A stretch of DNA of 64,000 nt from Rehmannia glutinosa (lineage: Eukaryota > Streptophyta > Magnoliopsida > Lamiales > Orobanchaceae), in NCBI GenBank assembly GCA_016081115.2, contig CM071930.1:7173419-7237418 (forward strand). The letters are read 5' to 3'. Every line of letters starts with the position of its first letter. Positions within the stretch are counted from its first letter, which is position 1. A program made the translations under genes and the position numbers. Below are positions 1 to 11,264 of the stretch, piece by piece. The notes beneath the pieces are model-generated. The model was not told the DNA's origin and made no database searches. It saw only the letters and a list, made by a program, of their open reading frames with translations.

Positions 1-1248
1 TTAGAGACGAACTTGAAATGCTACTCCGAGAATTTGATACCCTGGTCATCAATGCTGAGTTGGCTGGGAAATTAAAAAGGAATGACCGGGACAAAGCAAC
101 CGATCGTATACGAGCATGTGTCCGGTCTCACTCTCAGTTGAGAACGGCATTTCAAGGGCCACTCCTCCGGGCCGCTAATAAGCAAACAGAGCGTTTAGAG
201 CGCAGGGCTCCCCAACCTGTAGTAGAGGATTCCAGTACCTCTAGCACAAGTCCTAAGCTGACAGAAATGTTGACCCAAGGAAAAACTGATACTCTAGAGT
301 CAAATCCCGAGTTATCATATCAACCCAGCACGTCCGGGGTAAAAGACGAAGAGATCAATCTTAGGCCTATGATGGGCAATTCTAAGGTTGACACTAACGA
401 GATTAAAGTGTCTCATTCTTGGCAGAAATACCAGACGAATTGTGAGAAACTCATTACAAGGCAAGGGATATCTCCAGAAAGAACGAAGATAGATATCTCT
501 GGAAAATACCAAGGGTGTGGATGCTTCCAAATTCTAGCCCGCAAAAAGTGAAAAGGTGGTATGAGTTTGGGGCTTTGGCCTCGGTCTATACTACTTCACC
601 TGCCTTCCCGGAGATCAAGCAATTGCTAAAATGGATCCAGAAAGCAGTTTACGAGTGCTGGTCAAACAATGACAACTTGAAACGAGGGGATACTTTGGAA
701 CTGTATTTCATAAATACAGCTCCAGAGCTCGTCGCAAAAGGCGGTCATGAAGCTTTTCATTACATCAGGCTTTGCCGACCAGAAGAAAGAGCCTTCAAAA
801 ATATCAAGGAGGCAAATTCAGAAAAAGTACAATTGGCCATGACCTTCACCGAAGATCAGATTACAACAAGAAGGGCATGGGGATTGTGGGTCTGTCTCAC
901 TGAGATGGACAAAGTCAAGTTTACGTTCAAGTTTTATCAAAATTCAGTGAACGGATCATTCCTGTTAAATACTATGACAGGAAAACTACAAGATTTGTAG
1001 AAGACCTGTTTGAAAAGAAAAGAAATCTTCTGTGGGAAAACAAGCTGCCGGGGAGTAAAGAAACTCGCCGAAAATATTGTAATATGGCTCACATTGGCCA
1101 TTGGGAACTTTGGGTTTGTCCCGAATGTCAAAACCAGAAGGAACCAGAATTTGGCAAAGGATTCGGCCAAAAGTCGATCGGAGAAGACCCGGCGAGAGAA
1201 GACAAGTCACAGAAGTATCCAAAGTTTCGGGGACCACCAAAAAAGTAG
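1..1248 (+). pseudogene. Endogenous caulimovirid remnant: transactivator/viroplasmin-like region (broken)
   Basis: Three plus-strand reading frames follow one another: 18-551, 515-1000, and a third frame ending with a stop at 1246-1248. Together they look like one protein broken by two frameshifts, near 515-551 and 920-945. The last part has a zinc-finger pattern, one Cys, two His, then a Cys-x2-Cys pair (about 1078-1130), as in the C-terminal finger of caulimovirid ORF VI proteins. In that family this protein forms inclusion bodies and allows reinitiation of translation on the polycistronic viral RNA. An as-1-like enhancer and TATA box directly downstream support the call, because ORF VI lies just before the 35S promoter in caulimoviruses. 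The 5' part is cut by the window edge. Family assignment is from motif and layout, not from a database match. Confidence 0.55.
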
Positions 1249-1373
1249 ATTCCCCGACAAAGTTAGTGAAGGCATGTGACGCAAGGATAACCCACACTCG
1301 GCAAAGAGACAAAAAGTGGGTCAGATCTACTACTTGGCATCCAACTAATCAAGATGCTAATAGTTCAGGCAAA

Positions 1374-1393
1374 TGACGTAAGCAATGACGTCA
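1374..1393 (+). promoter_or_regulatory. as-1-like enhancer, two TGACG motifs
   Basis: The sequence TGACGTAAGCAATGACGTCA has two TGACG motifs whose starts are 12 bases apart. This is the spacing of the as-1 element of the caulimovirus 35S promoter, which binds plant TGA-type bZIP factors. The second motif is a full palindromic TGACGTCA. It lies about 125 bases after the last viral-like stop codon and about 175 bases upstream of the TATA box, farther than in the canonical 35S promoter. Confidence 0.65.
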
Positions 1394-1567
1394 TAAGATT
1401 TCCTTTAACTAAAAGATGGGAAAAGAAGAGTCAGCAGGCTTTGGAGCCTTATCAAAATACATTGGATACCAGACAATACGGGTCCCAAGCCATGTGAAGA
1501 TAATAAAGTATCCACTACTTCAGCAAGTGGATGATAGAATTCAAGAAATAGAGGCACCACTTACCTC

Positions 1568-1575
1568 TATATAAA
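1568..1575 (+). promoter_or_regulatory. TATA box of the pararetroviral-type promoter
   Basis: TATATAAA lies in the context CTCTATATAAAC, much like the TATA region of caulimovirus 35S promoters. With the as-1-like element upstream and polyadenylation signals about 235 bases downstream, it matches the overlap of promoter and terminator in a circular pararetroviral genome. Whether it is active is unknown. Confidence 0.6.
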
Positions 1576-1803
1576 CAAGAGTTTTCAGAAGGCTAAAGAC
1601 ATCGAACATTTCCCTTAGTCTACTACAATAAATTTCCTTTATAAAATTAGTGGAGTATTTTAGAATTTCCAGAGTGTTTTCAGCTTTTGAGTTTTAGTTT
1701 TTAATTTTATGTACAAGAGAGTGATAGCCTTTATGAGAGGCTAAACAAGTTTTCTCCTCCCAAAAGGAGATTACTGATGTAATAAGTTTTTTTATAAGTT
1801 CTT

Positions 1804-1814
1804 AATAAAATAAA
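1804..1814 (+). terminator. Overlapping AATAAA polyadenylation signals
   Basis: Two overlapping AATAAA motifs lie about 235 bases after the TATA box. Caulimovirid RNAs are polyadenylated at a signal roughly 200 bases after the start site, used on the second pass, so the position fits. AATAAA is common in AT-rich DNA, so this rests on spacing. Confidence 0.45.
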
Positions 1815-1860
1815 GGCTTTTGTTCAACATGTGTTCATAGTGTACTATTGATCTATCCCT

Positions 1861-2645
1861 TTGAAGAATTACTTATACGCCCGAGTAGGAAACGAACCAA
1901 GGTCTTTGCCGATTCTTTGAAGGAGTCGGATAACTTGCGAGATCATCTTCTCGGAGGGTGAGGTTGAACAGGTGAGGAGCTTTTTGTCAAACGATCCGGG
2001 GTAGTAATTTTCTAATCTGGTGGTGTTGCGAGCCATCTCACCCGGTCTTTTTGGTCAAAGAAGGTCACGAATTTTAAGGGATTTATTAATTTTACTTAAA
2101 GCATGTTGGGCCTGATATGATCGTAATGGACTATTTCCATTTTCACCTGTAAACCTTAGTTTGTAACTGATAACATAGAATCAAACATCTTTAAAGAGTA
2201 TGACCTGTTAAGTTTATTGGCTGGAAACCTGACATGATCTGTTTAAAACCTCCGTATGGAGACTGGATCTAAGTAGGTGGAACAATGCCACGAATGAAAC
2301 ACGTGACAGAAATTGAAAGTGTTAATATTCTGTGATATCTGGAACGAATTTAATAATGTTTTCTGATTTTTTATAAAGGGTATAATGGAAACTTCAGTGT
2401 ATATTTGAACTCTTTTAATAATGAAGGCTAGACTTGTAACTGAAACTTTAAAAAAGGGCCATTCTTGAACTTACCCCAAGTAATTACATGTCCAAAAGTT
2501 ACCTCTACTTCAATAATTCCTCATTACATGTTTATTTGGCTGACAACCTCTATTTCAAAAGGGTGTTTCATCTACTATTTTACGGGCATGTATGATTATC
2601 ATGCATATAAAAGTTATTATATTTAAGTTTGTTTTTGTTTCAAAT
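1861..2645. other. Non-coding stretch after the viral remnant
   Basis: No credible coding region is seen. It could be leader sequence of the pararetrovirus remnant followed by host DNA. I looked for the TGGTATCAGAGC-type primer-binding site expected in a caulimovirid leader and did not find one, so the viral segment probably ends within this stretch. Confidence 0.4.
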
Positions 2646-2977
2646 CAGATGTAATTTGGTTCGGGTCGCTTTGGCTCAAGCCTAGGTACTTCATTCGGAT
2701 GACCCGTAATAGAATAAACATTAGGCTAGTCGGGAGGGTTCCTAGCTAAGACCCTCCGATGATTAAATCAGTACAGATAGTAAGGTCAAAGTGAACTGAT
2801 GAGCGAGGTGAATAGTAGGATAATGAGATACCTGTATCAGTGAGAAACTGGGGGTATTTATAGTTTTGGCTTGGCTAGGCCGTACATGCAAGCTCCACAT
2901 GTCCTGATCTCCAAGGCCTAGATGTCACCATCACCGAATCAACGGTCAAGATTCCGGGTTACCGGGATCACCGCTTT
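2646..2977 (-). repeat. Left (3') LTR of the Tat element, distal part
   Basis: This segment aligns over about 330 bases with 17800-18130. Shared blocks include GGTTCGGGTCGCTTTGGCTC and the segments around CTCCGATG and GAGCGAGGTGAATAGTAGGA. The match stops at the GCTTT target of the next insertion and resumes at 13782, so the two parts form one LTR. Confidence 0.85.
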
Positions 2978-3544
2978 TGTGACGCCCCGAAATTAAAAAT
3001 GCATTTTATTTATTTTTTTATTTTTTACTTAATATAATAATGAAGTGTATTTAAATGCGGACGAAAAAGACACATCTAAAAAACAAATGAAACTATTTGA
3101 TTAATAAATCCAAAAATCCATCACGCTTCCGCTGCGCTACTATGATTTTATAAAACATAGTCTAATTATAAAAGTTTCGCTGCGTCACTTACTTTTTTTT
3201 ATAAAATTTAAAATAAAATAGATAACTCGAGCGGAAGCAATAATGAAGTTTAAAATAATTTACTAAAAATAATTCTGAAATGAGCAAACTTAGAGTATTA
3301 TCTAAGATTAAAAATAAATATTAATAATATTATAATAAATTAAAAGATAGTACGTCATATTTGTTTGAATTTGGAAATCAGTCAACAATTCAAAAATATA
3401 AGTAACTAAAGTGTAAAGTCTTCGGCTATCCCCAACATCGACTGCGCATCCACCCATTTAATTTGAAAATAGTTTGAATAATAGGGGTGAGTAACACATA
3501 CTCAGTATGGATTCCAATTGTCCAAATTAAATATATACTAGCAT

Positions 3545-3870
3545 AATTTGATAAATTTAAGCACATATACTTTGTCATCACATATACTTTGCCATTTGGC
3601 CGAAGCCATCACATATACTTTGCCATTGGCCGATGCCACATATATACTTTGCCATTGGCCTAAGCCACACATATACTTTGCCGTTGGCCGAAGCCTACTT
3701 TGCCATTGACCGAAGTCATACTTTTCCATTGACCGAAGTCATACTTTGCCATTTGGCCGAAGCCTACTTTGCCATTGGTCGAAGCAATACTTTGCCATTG
3801 GCCGAAGCCTACTTTGCCATTTGACCGATATCATACTTTGCCATTGGTCAAATCCTACTTTGCCATTTCA
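3545..3870. repeat. Minisatellite with TACTTTGCCATTGGCCGAAG unit
   Basis: About a dozen imperfect copies of a 22-30 base unit containing TACTTTGCCATTGGCCGAAG lie head to tail, with units differing by an ACATA spacer. The open frames over it are only repeat read-through. It lies inside the large solo LTR. Confidence 0.85.
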
Positions 3871-4634
3871 CATAAATAAATACAGATTCTTCACATATAA
3901 TATGCACATCAAGTTCAACAATTATAATCACATTGTCAAGTATAAAATTCGTAAAATTATACATGGTACATATTTAATAAAGACAATTAAACTTTACACT
4001 TAAAAAAATGTAAAGAAAAATCCCTACCTCGATTAGTGGTCAAACACAATGATGCTTGAACGAGCAAATTAAAAGTCCTAATTGTTCGATTCCTTGCAAC
4101 CTCCAATATACACTTAATAAGATTTTGGGCTAAGTATTAAATATTAACTCTAAATCGAAATAATTATACTTGTAAGATAGGCTATGGTTTTTAGTAGGTG
4201 AAATTTATAAAAAATTTAAGACTAGAGGTTAAAGTAAAAGAAGTCAAATAGTAAATTTGAAACTTTGGACTTGATTGAAAAACTGTGGGGTTCAAATTAT
4301 AAAAAGTCAAAAAATTCAACTGAGTCTGTGGGCCAAAATATAAATTCTGAAAATTTAAAAATAGGATTTGGGGTTCAACTGAAGAGATATGGGGACTATA
4401 ATGACAGAAAATAAAACTTTGATTTGGAATCAGGACTTAATGGAAATGTTAGTAGACTTAATTGAAAATATAAAATTGCAACCTAGACCAAACTCTTACT
4501 AAATTTCCAAAAGAAAGCCCCTTGCCTCAAAACTCTAACTTCATATCTGAAAATCCATTTCATCAATCTGTCAACCCCTTTTTCCTCCGCTTCGGCCGAC
4601 GATAGTCGTAGTACTTCACTCCGGCGGCAATAAA

Positions 4635-4840
4635 ATCTCTCACTCACGCACACACACTAAATACATATGAACACACACACACCAACACATCACACGCACA
4701 CACAAATATACTTATAAACACATACCAACACATCACATGCACACACCAATATATATGAACACACACACAAACACAGTGATACACCCACATACATATATAC
4801 ATACAATCATGCATAATTATTATACAATAACAACACCTAA
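4635..4840. repeat. CA-rich microsatellite tract
   Basis: Interrupted runs of CACACA with ATATA and CCAACACAT segments recur about every 50-60 bases. Simple-sequence expansion within the solo LTR; no gene is present. Confidence 0.8.
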
Positions 4841-4862
4841 ATGAAATCTCATCTATCCACAT

Positions 4863-5116
4863 TTATATATAATCTCACCTCCATTCATGTCACTCTCCGT
4901 ACATGCACACACCAAACTTAGGGCATCGGCAGCGGTGGAAAATCGGGCTTACGGGCCAAATCTCTAAATTGAAAGTTAAGAAAATCACAGAAATCTATAG
5001 ACTGGGAGTGGAAAAATTATAGGAAAAGTCTCTGTTGCAAGATCCTCTTTTTGTGCTCAAACGTAGAATGTGAGAGTTTGAGAGTCTCTGTTCTTTTAAA
5101 ACGTGGTAGATGGGAT
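4863..5116. other. Solo LTR sequence left of the nested copia element
   Basis: No coding region is seen. The interval ends in GGGAT at 5112-5116, the left copy of the copia target duplication. Confidence 0.5.
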
Positions 5117-5439
5117 TGTTAGATAAATGATTTTATCAAGATTTTGATGATTTTATTTAAATGAGTTTTTATACCAAAACAATGTTTATAAATGTTGTCC
5201 AAATACTCCTAAATGATTTAAAATATTTTTACTAATTTTTGGAGTATTTCTTAGAGTTTATTATTCGATAAAAATTGGACAATACTTTTGATGATTTTGT
5301 GTTAATTGGTTTTTACACCAACAAAATGTTTTAAATGTTGTCCAAATACTCCCAATTGATTTAAAATATTTTTACTAATTTTTTGGAGTATTTCTTGAAG
5401 TTTATTTTTGACAAAAATCGGACAATATTTCAATTTTGA

Positions 5440-5605
5440 GGTCGACCGGTCGAGCAAAAGGTCGATCGGTACCTGAAGAAAGAAAAAATTGAAACAGAAC
5501 GTACTGGAGTTGAAAAATGAGGGAGGGAGACCGGTCCAGGGCAGGGCCGATCGGTCTCACCCTAGGGCGACCGGTCGCACCCCCTTGACCGGTCGACCCC
5601 CCTCT
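5440..5605. repeat. Cluster of ACCGGT palindromes in the LTR
   Basis: GACCGGTC or CGATCGGT-type motifs occur about seven times in 165 bases (for example GGTCGACCGGTCGAGC and GGGCGACCGGTCGCACC). The same cluster, more decayed, sits in the 3' LTR at 11588-11760. Related motifs occur inside the element at 9985-10035. Sireviruses of other plants are known to carry CCGG-centred palindromes in their LTRs, so this may be the regulatory core of this family. Confidence 0.6.
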
Positions 5606-5821
5606 GAATAGTACCTGGATCGCACTAATTCTGTCTAACGTTCAAAATTTCTATAGGGTAATCGGTCGCCCTGTGTAATGTTTTGACAACAAAATTTCTG
5701 CCGTTGGAATCCTTATCAGCAAGATTTGCTTTTAATTTTTGTACAATATTTCTATATCTTGTGATCCTCTTTTTGTAGACAAAAGTGAAGAAGGAGGAGC
5801 CTATGTCTATGAAGACTCTCC

Positions 5822-5829
5822 TATAAATA
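5822..5829 (+). promoter_or_regulatory. LTR TATA box
   Basis: TATAAATA in the context CTCCTATAAATAGAGG lies about 700 bases into the LTR, at the expected U3/R border. The same box is in the other LTR at 11970-11977. Confidence 0.65.
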
Positions 5830-6542
5830 GAGGATGAATTGAAGACACAAAGAACAACACAAGCAATCAAAACAACAAGAAAAATCTGCAAATTCTCCAA
5901 GCTTTCATATTTTACATTTTTGCTGTAATAAGCCTAAGTTCTTGCACTTGTACAATCTTGAGGTCTAGGCTTTTTATTCTTGATTACACTTGCACTCAAA
6001 TAATAATATTCATTATTGAGTTGTAATCTTGATTTTTGGTCAATCATTCAACACAAGACATCATTGTGAGTATTCTTGTGGAAAGAATACACTTGGGTGA
6101 TCTAGGTGATAGTTGTTTCAAGAGTGTGGTGCTCTTGAGGTGTTTGAAGAATTTGGTATTCTTCAAGATTGAAGATTGTGGTGATCTTCACAAGGTGCCG
6201 TTGAAGGAAGATTGTGGTAATCTTCAAGAGAGATTGAGGTAATCTCAAAGGTGGTGTTGAAGAAGAGTGTGGTGCTCTTCAAGGTGATGTTGTAAGGTGT
6301 TGTATTGATTTTGGTAATTAATAAAATCTTTTTTCTTTTTGAAATCCATCCCGGATATACTGGGGTGGTAGAGGATTAGGCCCTAGGTGGGTTGAACCTT
6401 TATAAATCGACGCGTGTTGTTTACTTCCCGCACCTTTATTATTGTCTTGGCTTATTTGTTTCGAAAAAGAGGGCATAATCGAAAAGATGGAGATAATCTA
6501 TTTACCCCCCTCTAGATTATCATAGCCGCTTGGACTTACAAG

Positions 6543-6555
6543 TGGTATCAAAGCC
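6543..6555 (+). promoter_or_regulatory. Primer-binding site (initiator tRNA-Met type)
   Basis: TGGTATCAAAGCC begins two bases after the LTR end. It matches the usual TGGTATCAGAGCC with one change and would pair with the 3' end of initiator tRNA-Met to prime reverse transcription. Confidence 0.85.
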
Positions 6556-6614
6556 AAACTCTTTGGCAAGCTCGTTCCACATCGCGAGTAAAGAGGAACG
6601 ATCATCGGCTACGA

Positions 6615-7586
6615 ATGAAGTCTACCTTACCGGCGCCCCCACCACAAAGCCACCACTATTTGATTCCAAAAATTTTACATTTTAGAAAGAAAGAATGGAA
6701 TGCTATCTACAAGGTTGCGGACTCAACATTTGGAACACGGTCGTCAATGGAGAATCTATTAAAAGATACACCACACACCTCCAAAGTCCTCAAGGAGCTC
6801 AATGATGAAGAGAAGAAAATCATTTCCTTAAATGGTAAAGCTCTTAATATTATTTTTTGTTCACTTACCATTTTGGAATATGATCATCTTGTAGGAATTA
6901 AATTGGCACATGAAGTATGGAGAAATTTAGAAGAAGTATATGCAAATGAAAGGAGCAACTCAAAAGCATCTACTTCTCAAATGGGTACAACATCAAACTC
7001 AACAACATGGGATGAACTTACTACAACTTCCGACGACGATGAAAGCGAACATTGTCTTATGGGCTTCGAAGAAAATGAGGTAAGTTCTAAACATTCTACT
7101 TCCTATGATAATGAATTACATAATGATTATAGTGATTTGCAAAATGATTTTGATGAGCTTCAAAATGAATTCCAAAGCTTACTTGTTAAATACAAAAATT
7201 TGAAAAAGGAATTCAATGTTTTGAAAAATGATAAGGATAGTATATTTGTTTCTTGTGAATCACTATCATGTGCTCACACCACCACACTTGACAAGGTTAG
7301 AAACCTTGAAAAAGAAAATAGTACTCTTGTTGAGGATATTAATTGCATGAAAAATGATTTATCAAAATTCAACGTGAGTACCAATAAAATGACCAATATT
7401 GTTGATGTTCATAATTGTGATAAAGAACTTGATCACAAGCCTAATGTTGTAAATCATATGAAGAAGAATCAAGTCTCTATGCATAATGGTCATTGTGCTC
7501 CTAGAATTATTTCTTGTTTTTATTGTGGAAAAAAGGGTCATACGGCTAATACTTGTCGAGCTAGAAATAACTCTAATCATTATTGA
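6615..7586 (+). pseudogene. Copia gag (UBN2-type) with CCHC knuckle, damaged
   Basis: The open frame gives 323 residues. The middle part around LNGKALNIIFCSLT and HEVWRNLEEVYA is gag of the UBN2 type. Residues about 140-250 are acidic and predicted coiled coil. A zinc knuckle with Cys301, Cys304, His309 and Cys314 closes the protein. The first 50 residues are out of frame with the family: another frame over 6640-6760 gives the expected start of gag but has a TAG where the family has Trp. The usual segment between the UBN2 part and the coiled coil is missing. The capsid-like protein is therefore not functional as it stands. Confidence 0.75.
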
Positions 7587-8200
7587 AGACCTAAAAGTCT
7601 CAAAGCTAATCCCAAAGGACCCAAACACTTGAGGGTACCACAAAGCAATGTCATATTAGGTACTCGGCGGAATAATAATCAAGGAAAATGTATGCCGCCA
7701 AGAAGACATCAAATGACCGTCTCATTTAATCAAAGGAGAAGACTTCACCACAATGAATTTCCAAGAGAAAGACATTGTCAACAATGGGAAGGACATAATC
7801 CTTGGAAATGGAGAAATTGGAGGAGCTATCATCAACAAGATGATTTTCAAAGGGGAAGATATAATCAACAATGGGAAAGACACAACACATGGAAATGGCG
7901 TAATTGGTAAACCGTATCTCCCTATTTATATATGTATTTTATTTTATTATTATGCATGTTTTTATTTGTGCCTTAATTGTAAAATGAGTTTTCAAATATT
8001 TATTAAGGTCTTCAATATATATTTGTGTTTTTAAAATTCTTTGAAAAGAATACCTTGCATGATGTTTTTAAAAACTCTTGTGCATTTACTTAGACTTATG
8101 TGGTTTATTATCTCTTATGTATTTATATAGCATAAGTACACTTAAGATATCTCTTATTGCTTAGCCTACACTTGTATCACTATGTTGTGCAAAATTTGTT
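7587..8200 (+). other. Gag tail and gap region without intact gene
   Basis: After the gag stop, 7629-7910 encodes an Arg/His/Trp-rich segment in which a unit like QQWEGHNPWKWRNW occurs twice, as in the Sirevirus stretch between zinc knuckle and protease. The rest is AT-rich with no protease motif, so protease and integrase have been lost. Confidence 0.45.
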
Positions 8201-9790
8201 TAAGTATTGTGTAGGATTTATATATCCTCATCAATGGCTATTTATATCATAATGTGTCAAGAGGACCATAAACTATCGAGGTACGCTCATCATTGGTATT
8301 CATCTTATAGACTCGATATATTTTTGCCATATGCCTATGAGCTTATTTTTCAAGATATTTCAAAGTATTTCACACAAGTGCCATTAAGAGAATTTTTCAA
8401 TTTTTTTAAAAGGGCACTATTCGATAAAGCTTGTTTTATCCGAGACTTGTAAAGAATTATATTTTGTTTTGATAAAACATTTGATTTTCATCTTTCTCTC
8501 AAAAATGTGCATTTGATTGCTCATATTCATTCTTGTCAAAACTCTTGTTCAAATGCTTCTTTTAAATGAGGTCTCAACTATATGCTCTTGAATTTTTCAA
8601 ATTTCAAAAGAGACCTTATATAGCTTCCTATAAGCTTATTTGAACTTACATGTTTTATGAAACTCTTGATAAATTGTTTGAAAGCATAGTATGTGTTACT
8701 TGTTATTGTATCTCTATTATTCGATATTTCTATGCTCTTGTGCAAAGACATCTTGTTAAGACTTTGCAGAAATTTTTGGTATTTTGGAACAAGGTTGATG
8801 ACCAAGGGAAGGTTAGTAGCTCAAAGGTAATGTCAAGAAGAAGGTATTGATTTTGATGAAGCATTTGCACCCGTAGCACATTTTGTAGCTATTCGCATTT
8901 TACTTGCCTATTCTTGCTTTAAGAAATTTTCAAGCTTTACCAAATGGATGTTAAATCCACTTTTCTAAATGGTTTTATTCAAGTAGAAGTCTATGTAAAA
9001 ACAACCGGGGTTTGAAAATTTTTTCTAGGCCAAATGATTTTTATAAAATGCCTTGTGTATTTAAAACAAGCACCTCGTGTATGGTTTGATAGACTTAGCT
9101 ATTGTTTTGAAAAATAATTTTACAAGAGGTAAAGTTGATCTACTCTCCTTGTTTTCGAAAAAGAGCAATATTACTTACTTGTGCAAATCTATGAGAATAT
9201 TTTTGGTGCCACTAATGAATATTTGTGCAAGATATTTTTCTAAGTTGATGCAAGGTGAACTTGAGATAAGCATAATGAGGGAGCTCAATTTCTTCCTTGG
9301 AATTCAAGTTAAACAATGCTAAGAAGATTATTATATTTCACAATCAAAGTATACAATAGAACCTTTGAAGAAGTTAGGCATTGAAGAAGGAAGAACCATC
9401 TCAACCTCTATGGCTACCAATGAAAAGATTGACAAAGGTGGAGGAAGGCATATTGATCGACAAACAAATTCGAGGTATGTTTATCTACGTTTATTACTCA
9501 TTTAGACTTGACATTTTCTATGCCTTATGTCTATATGCTCGACTTCAAAACTATCCCAACGAATCTCATTAAAGTGCCATTAAAAGAAATTTTCAAATAT
9601 TTGAAAGGCACTTCTTCTTATGGCTTGTATATCCAAAATTTCAAAACGTTCATATTTTTCGGGATAACAAGTCCGGTGATTATAATTTCTCAAAATATGG
9701 TTCGTCATAATCAAACTAAACATATTGAGATTCGATATCTTTTTCTAAGGGATTGCGTTTCTAAAAACGAAAAATTGAGACGTATTTAAT
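8200..9790 (+). pseudogene. Copia pol scraps: reverse transcriptase and RNase H remnants
   Basis: Short frames carry recognisable copia pieces out of phase. Around 8845-8990, EGIDFDEAFAPVA is the start of the reverse transcriptase core. At 9280-9310, the FFLGIQV motif appears. Around 9400-9570 is the decayed TRPD-type segment, and around 9710-9770 the TKHIEIRY segment near the RNase H end. At 8230-8450 there is an extra partial copy of the TRPD-type segment, suggesting an internal duplication. No catalytic YVDD box is left. Confidence 0.7.
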
Positions 9791-9799
9791 TCCGTCTCA

Positions 9800-10729
9800 A
9801 GGATAACTCAAGGACATTCATTTTTAACCATTAACCGCCAAGTCTTTTACCTCATTTCGAGCTTGTTTAGGCATAATGTATATTGAATGAGGTCTATGTT
9901 TGTAATTTGCATGTTTTTAAAACTTAGGGGTGAAAAATCGGATTTTTGGTGCAAAATTCGGACAGAAACAAAATTGGTGTTCAGGCACCGGTCGACCAGT
10001 TGCAGGCACCGGTCGCCCTACTCATCGACCGGTCGCTCTAAGCAATTTCAGTGATAAAATTGCTTCTGTCCTTCATTTCGTATTTTTGGTTGTTTTCTTC
10101 CAAAATCGAACTCCTTTGCATTTTTCACACACAATTCACTCAAAATGATTTTCTTGTTATAAAATCTATATTTTTTGAGTTTATGTAACTTCTATTTCAT
10201 CCATATCATCCGACTTCTCCGATCAATTGGTAAGAATTTCTCATTTTTATCTCAATTGGGTTGAACCCTTGAGAATGTGCTTATATCTTGCTATTTTGAT
10301 GAAATTCTTGCATTAGTATAATGTATATGATGATTGTTGATGGATGAATGTTGTTATATTGCAATTGGTGATGAAATTTTTTGGCTTAAATGAAATACAA
10401 AGGCGTTATATATCTCTTGTTTTATTCGACGCACGCCAAGTGTTCGACAAAATGTTTCTATGAAAAATTCATCACCTACATGATTCTCTTGATTTGAAAA
10501 GTGTTATAATGTTATAGAGATCATGTTTTATCAATCAAATGAGCTTTTGCAAATCAAATGAGCAACTTTTCCTTTTTATTTGGAATTTAAGCTTCATTGT
10601 ACAAAATGCTCGATAAATCGATTAACCTGCGCACTTTGATATGATTGTATGATGTTTTTATCGTGCTAACATTATTTTTGATGATTCCAAAGGGGAAAAA
10701 ATAGGAAAAACACTCATATGCTCAAAGAA
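9800..10729. other. Copia 3' internal region, no intact gene
   Basis: A segment at 9985-10035 repeats CACCGGTCG-type motifs like those in the LTR, then about 0.6 kb of AT-rich DNA follows. In Sireviruses an envelope-like frame may lie here. Only a 72-codon frame (9930-10148) is open, and it covers the repeat, so I do not call a gene. Confidence 0.5.
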
Positions 10730-10999
10730 GCGAAAATAAGCTTACAAGAAAAGCTATAAACTAAGGCTCTTAAAAGCCAAAAGCTGTGAATGATACTTAG
10801 TCCATTTGATGAATTATGGACTTTTATGATTGACTAATGATGTCTTGTGATAGGAGGAGCTTAAGCGAAAATAAGCTTGCAAGAAAAGCTACAAGCTAAG
10901 GCTCTTAAAAGCCAAAAGCTGTGAATGATACTTAGTCCATTTGATGAATTATGGACTTTTATGATTGACTAATGATGTCTTGTGACAAGGGGAGCTTAT
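10730..10999 (+). repeat. Two tandem copies of a 135-bp unit
   Basis: A unit beginning GCGAAAATAAGCTTRCAAG starts at 10730 and again at 10865 with few differences. Each copy ends in a purine run followed by AGCTTA (GGAGGAGCTTA, then GGGGAGCTTA), so the duplication also multiplied purine-tract-like motifs. Confidence 0.9.
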
Positions 11000-11250
11000 A
11001 AGCTCATGAAATTCAAGCTTAAGTTGTAAAAGTTAAGCTTTTAGCTTTTAATTATTTGCTTCTATACTTGTTCTTAATGTGCATATTGATAGGGGGAGCT
11101 TGTGCAAAATGTTTTTTGAAAAATCTTTGCTCCTACTCTTGTGTGTTTCACTTATGATGAATGTTGCTTGTAATGGATTGATGTTTTAGACCGAAAAATG
11201 TGTTTTGTTTTAAAATCGATCTCCTAAAATTGTTTTGGTTTGTAATCATC

Positions 11251-11264
11251 AAAAAGGGGGAGTT
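11251..11264 (+). promoter_or_regulatory. Polypurine tract of the Sirevirus-like element
   Basis: AAAAAGGGGGAGTT directly precedes the 3' LTR start at 11265. It is the primer site for plus-strand synthesis in reverse transcription and matches the AAAAAGGGGGAG tract typical of Sireviruses. Confidence 0.85.

Larger units (their letters stand above)
5117..6540 (+). repeat. 5' LTR of the Sirevirus-like element
   Basis: Starts TGTTAG and ends ACTTACA. It contains several CGACCGGTCG-type palindromes (5440-5600), a TATA box at 5822, and U5-like repeats of GAAGATTGTGGTGATCTTC type at 6120-6290. The other copy is nearly collinear, with most differences in the GC-rich palindromic part. Confidence 0.9.

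Noticed and set aside
3545..3870. CRISPR-like array of short direct repeats
   Set aside because: Units are contiguous and imperfect with no unique spacers, in a plant nuclear context. This is a minisatellite in an LTR.
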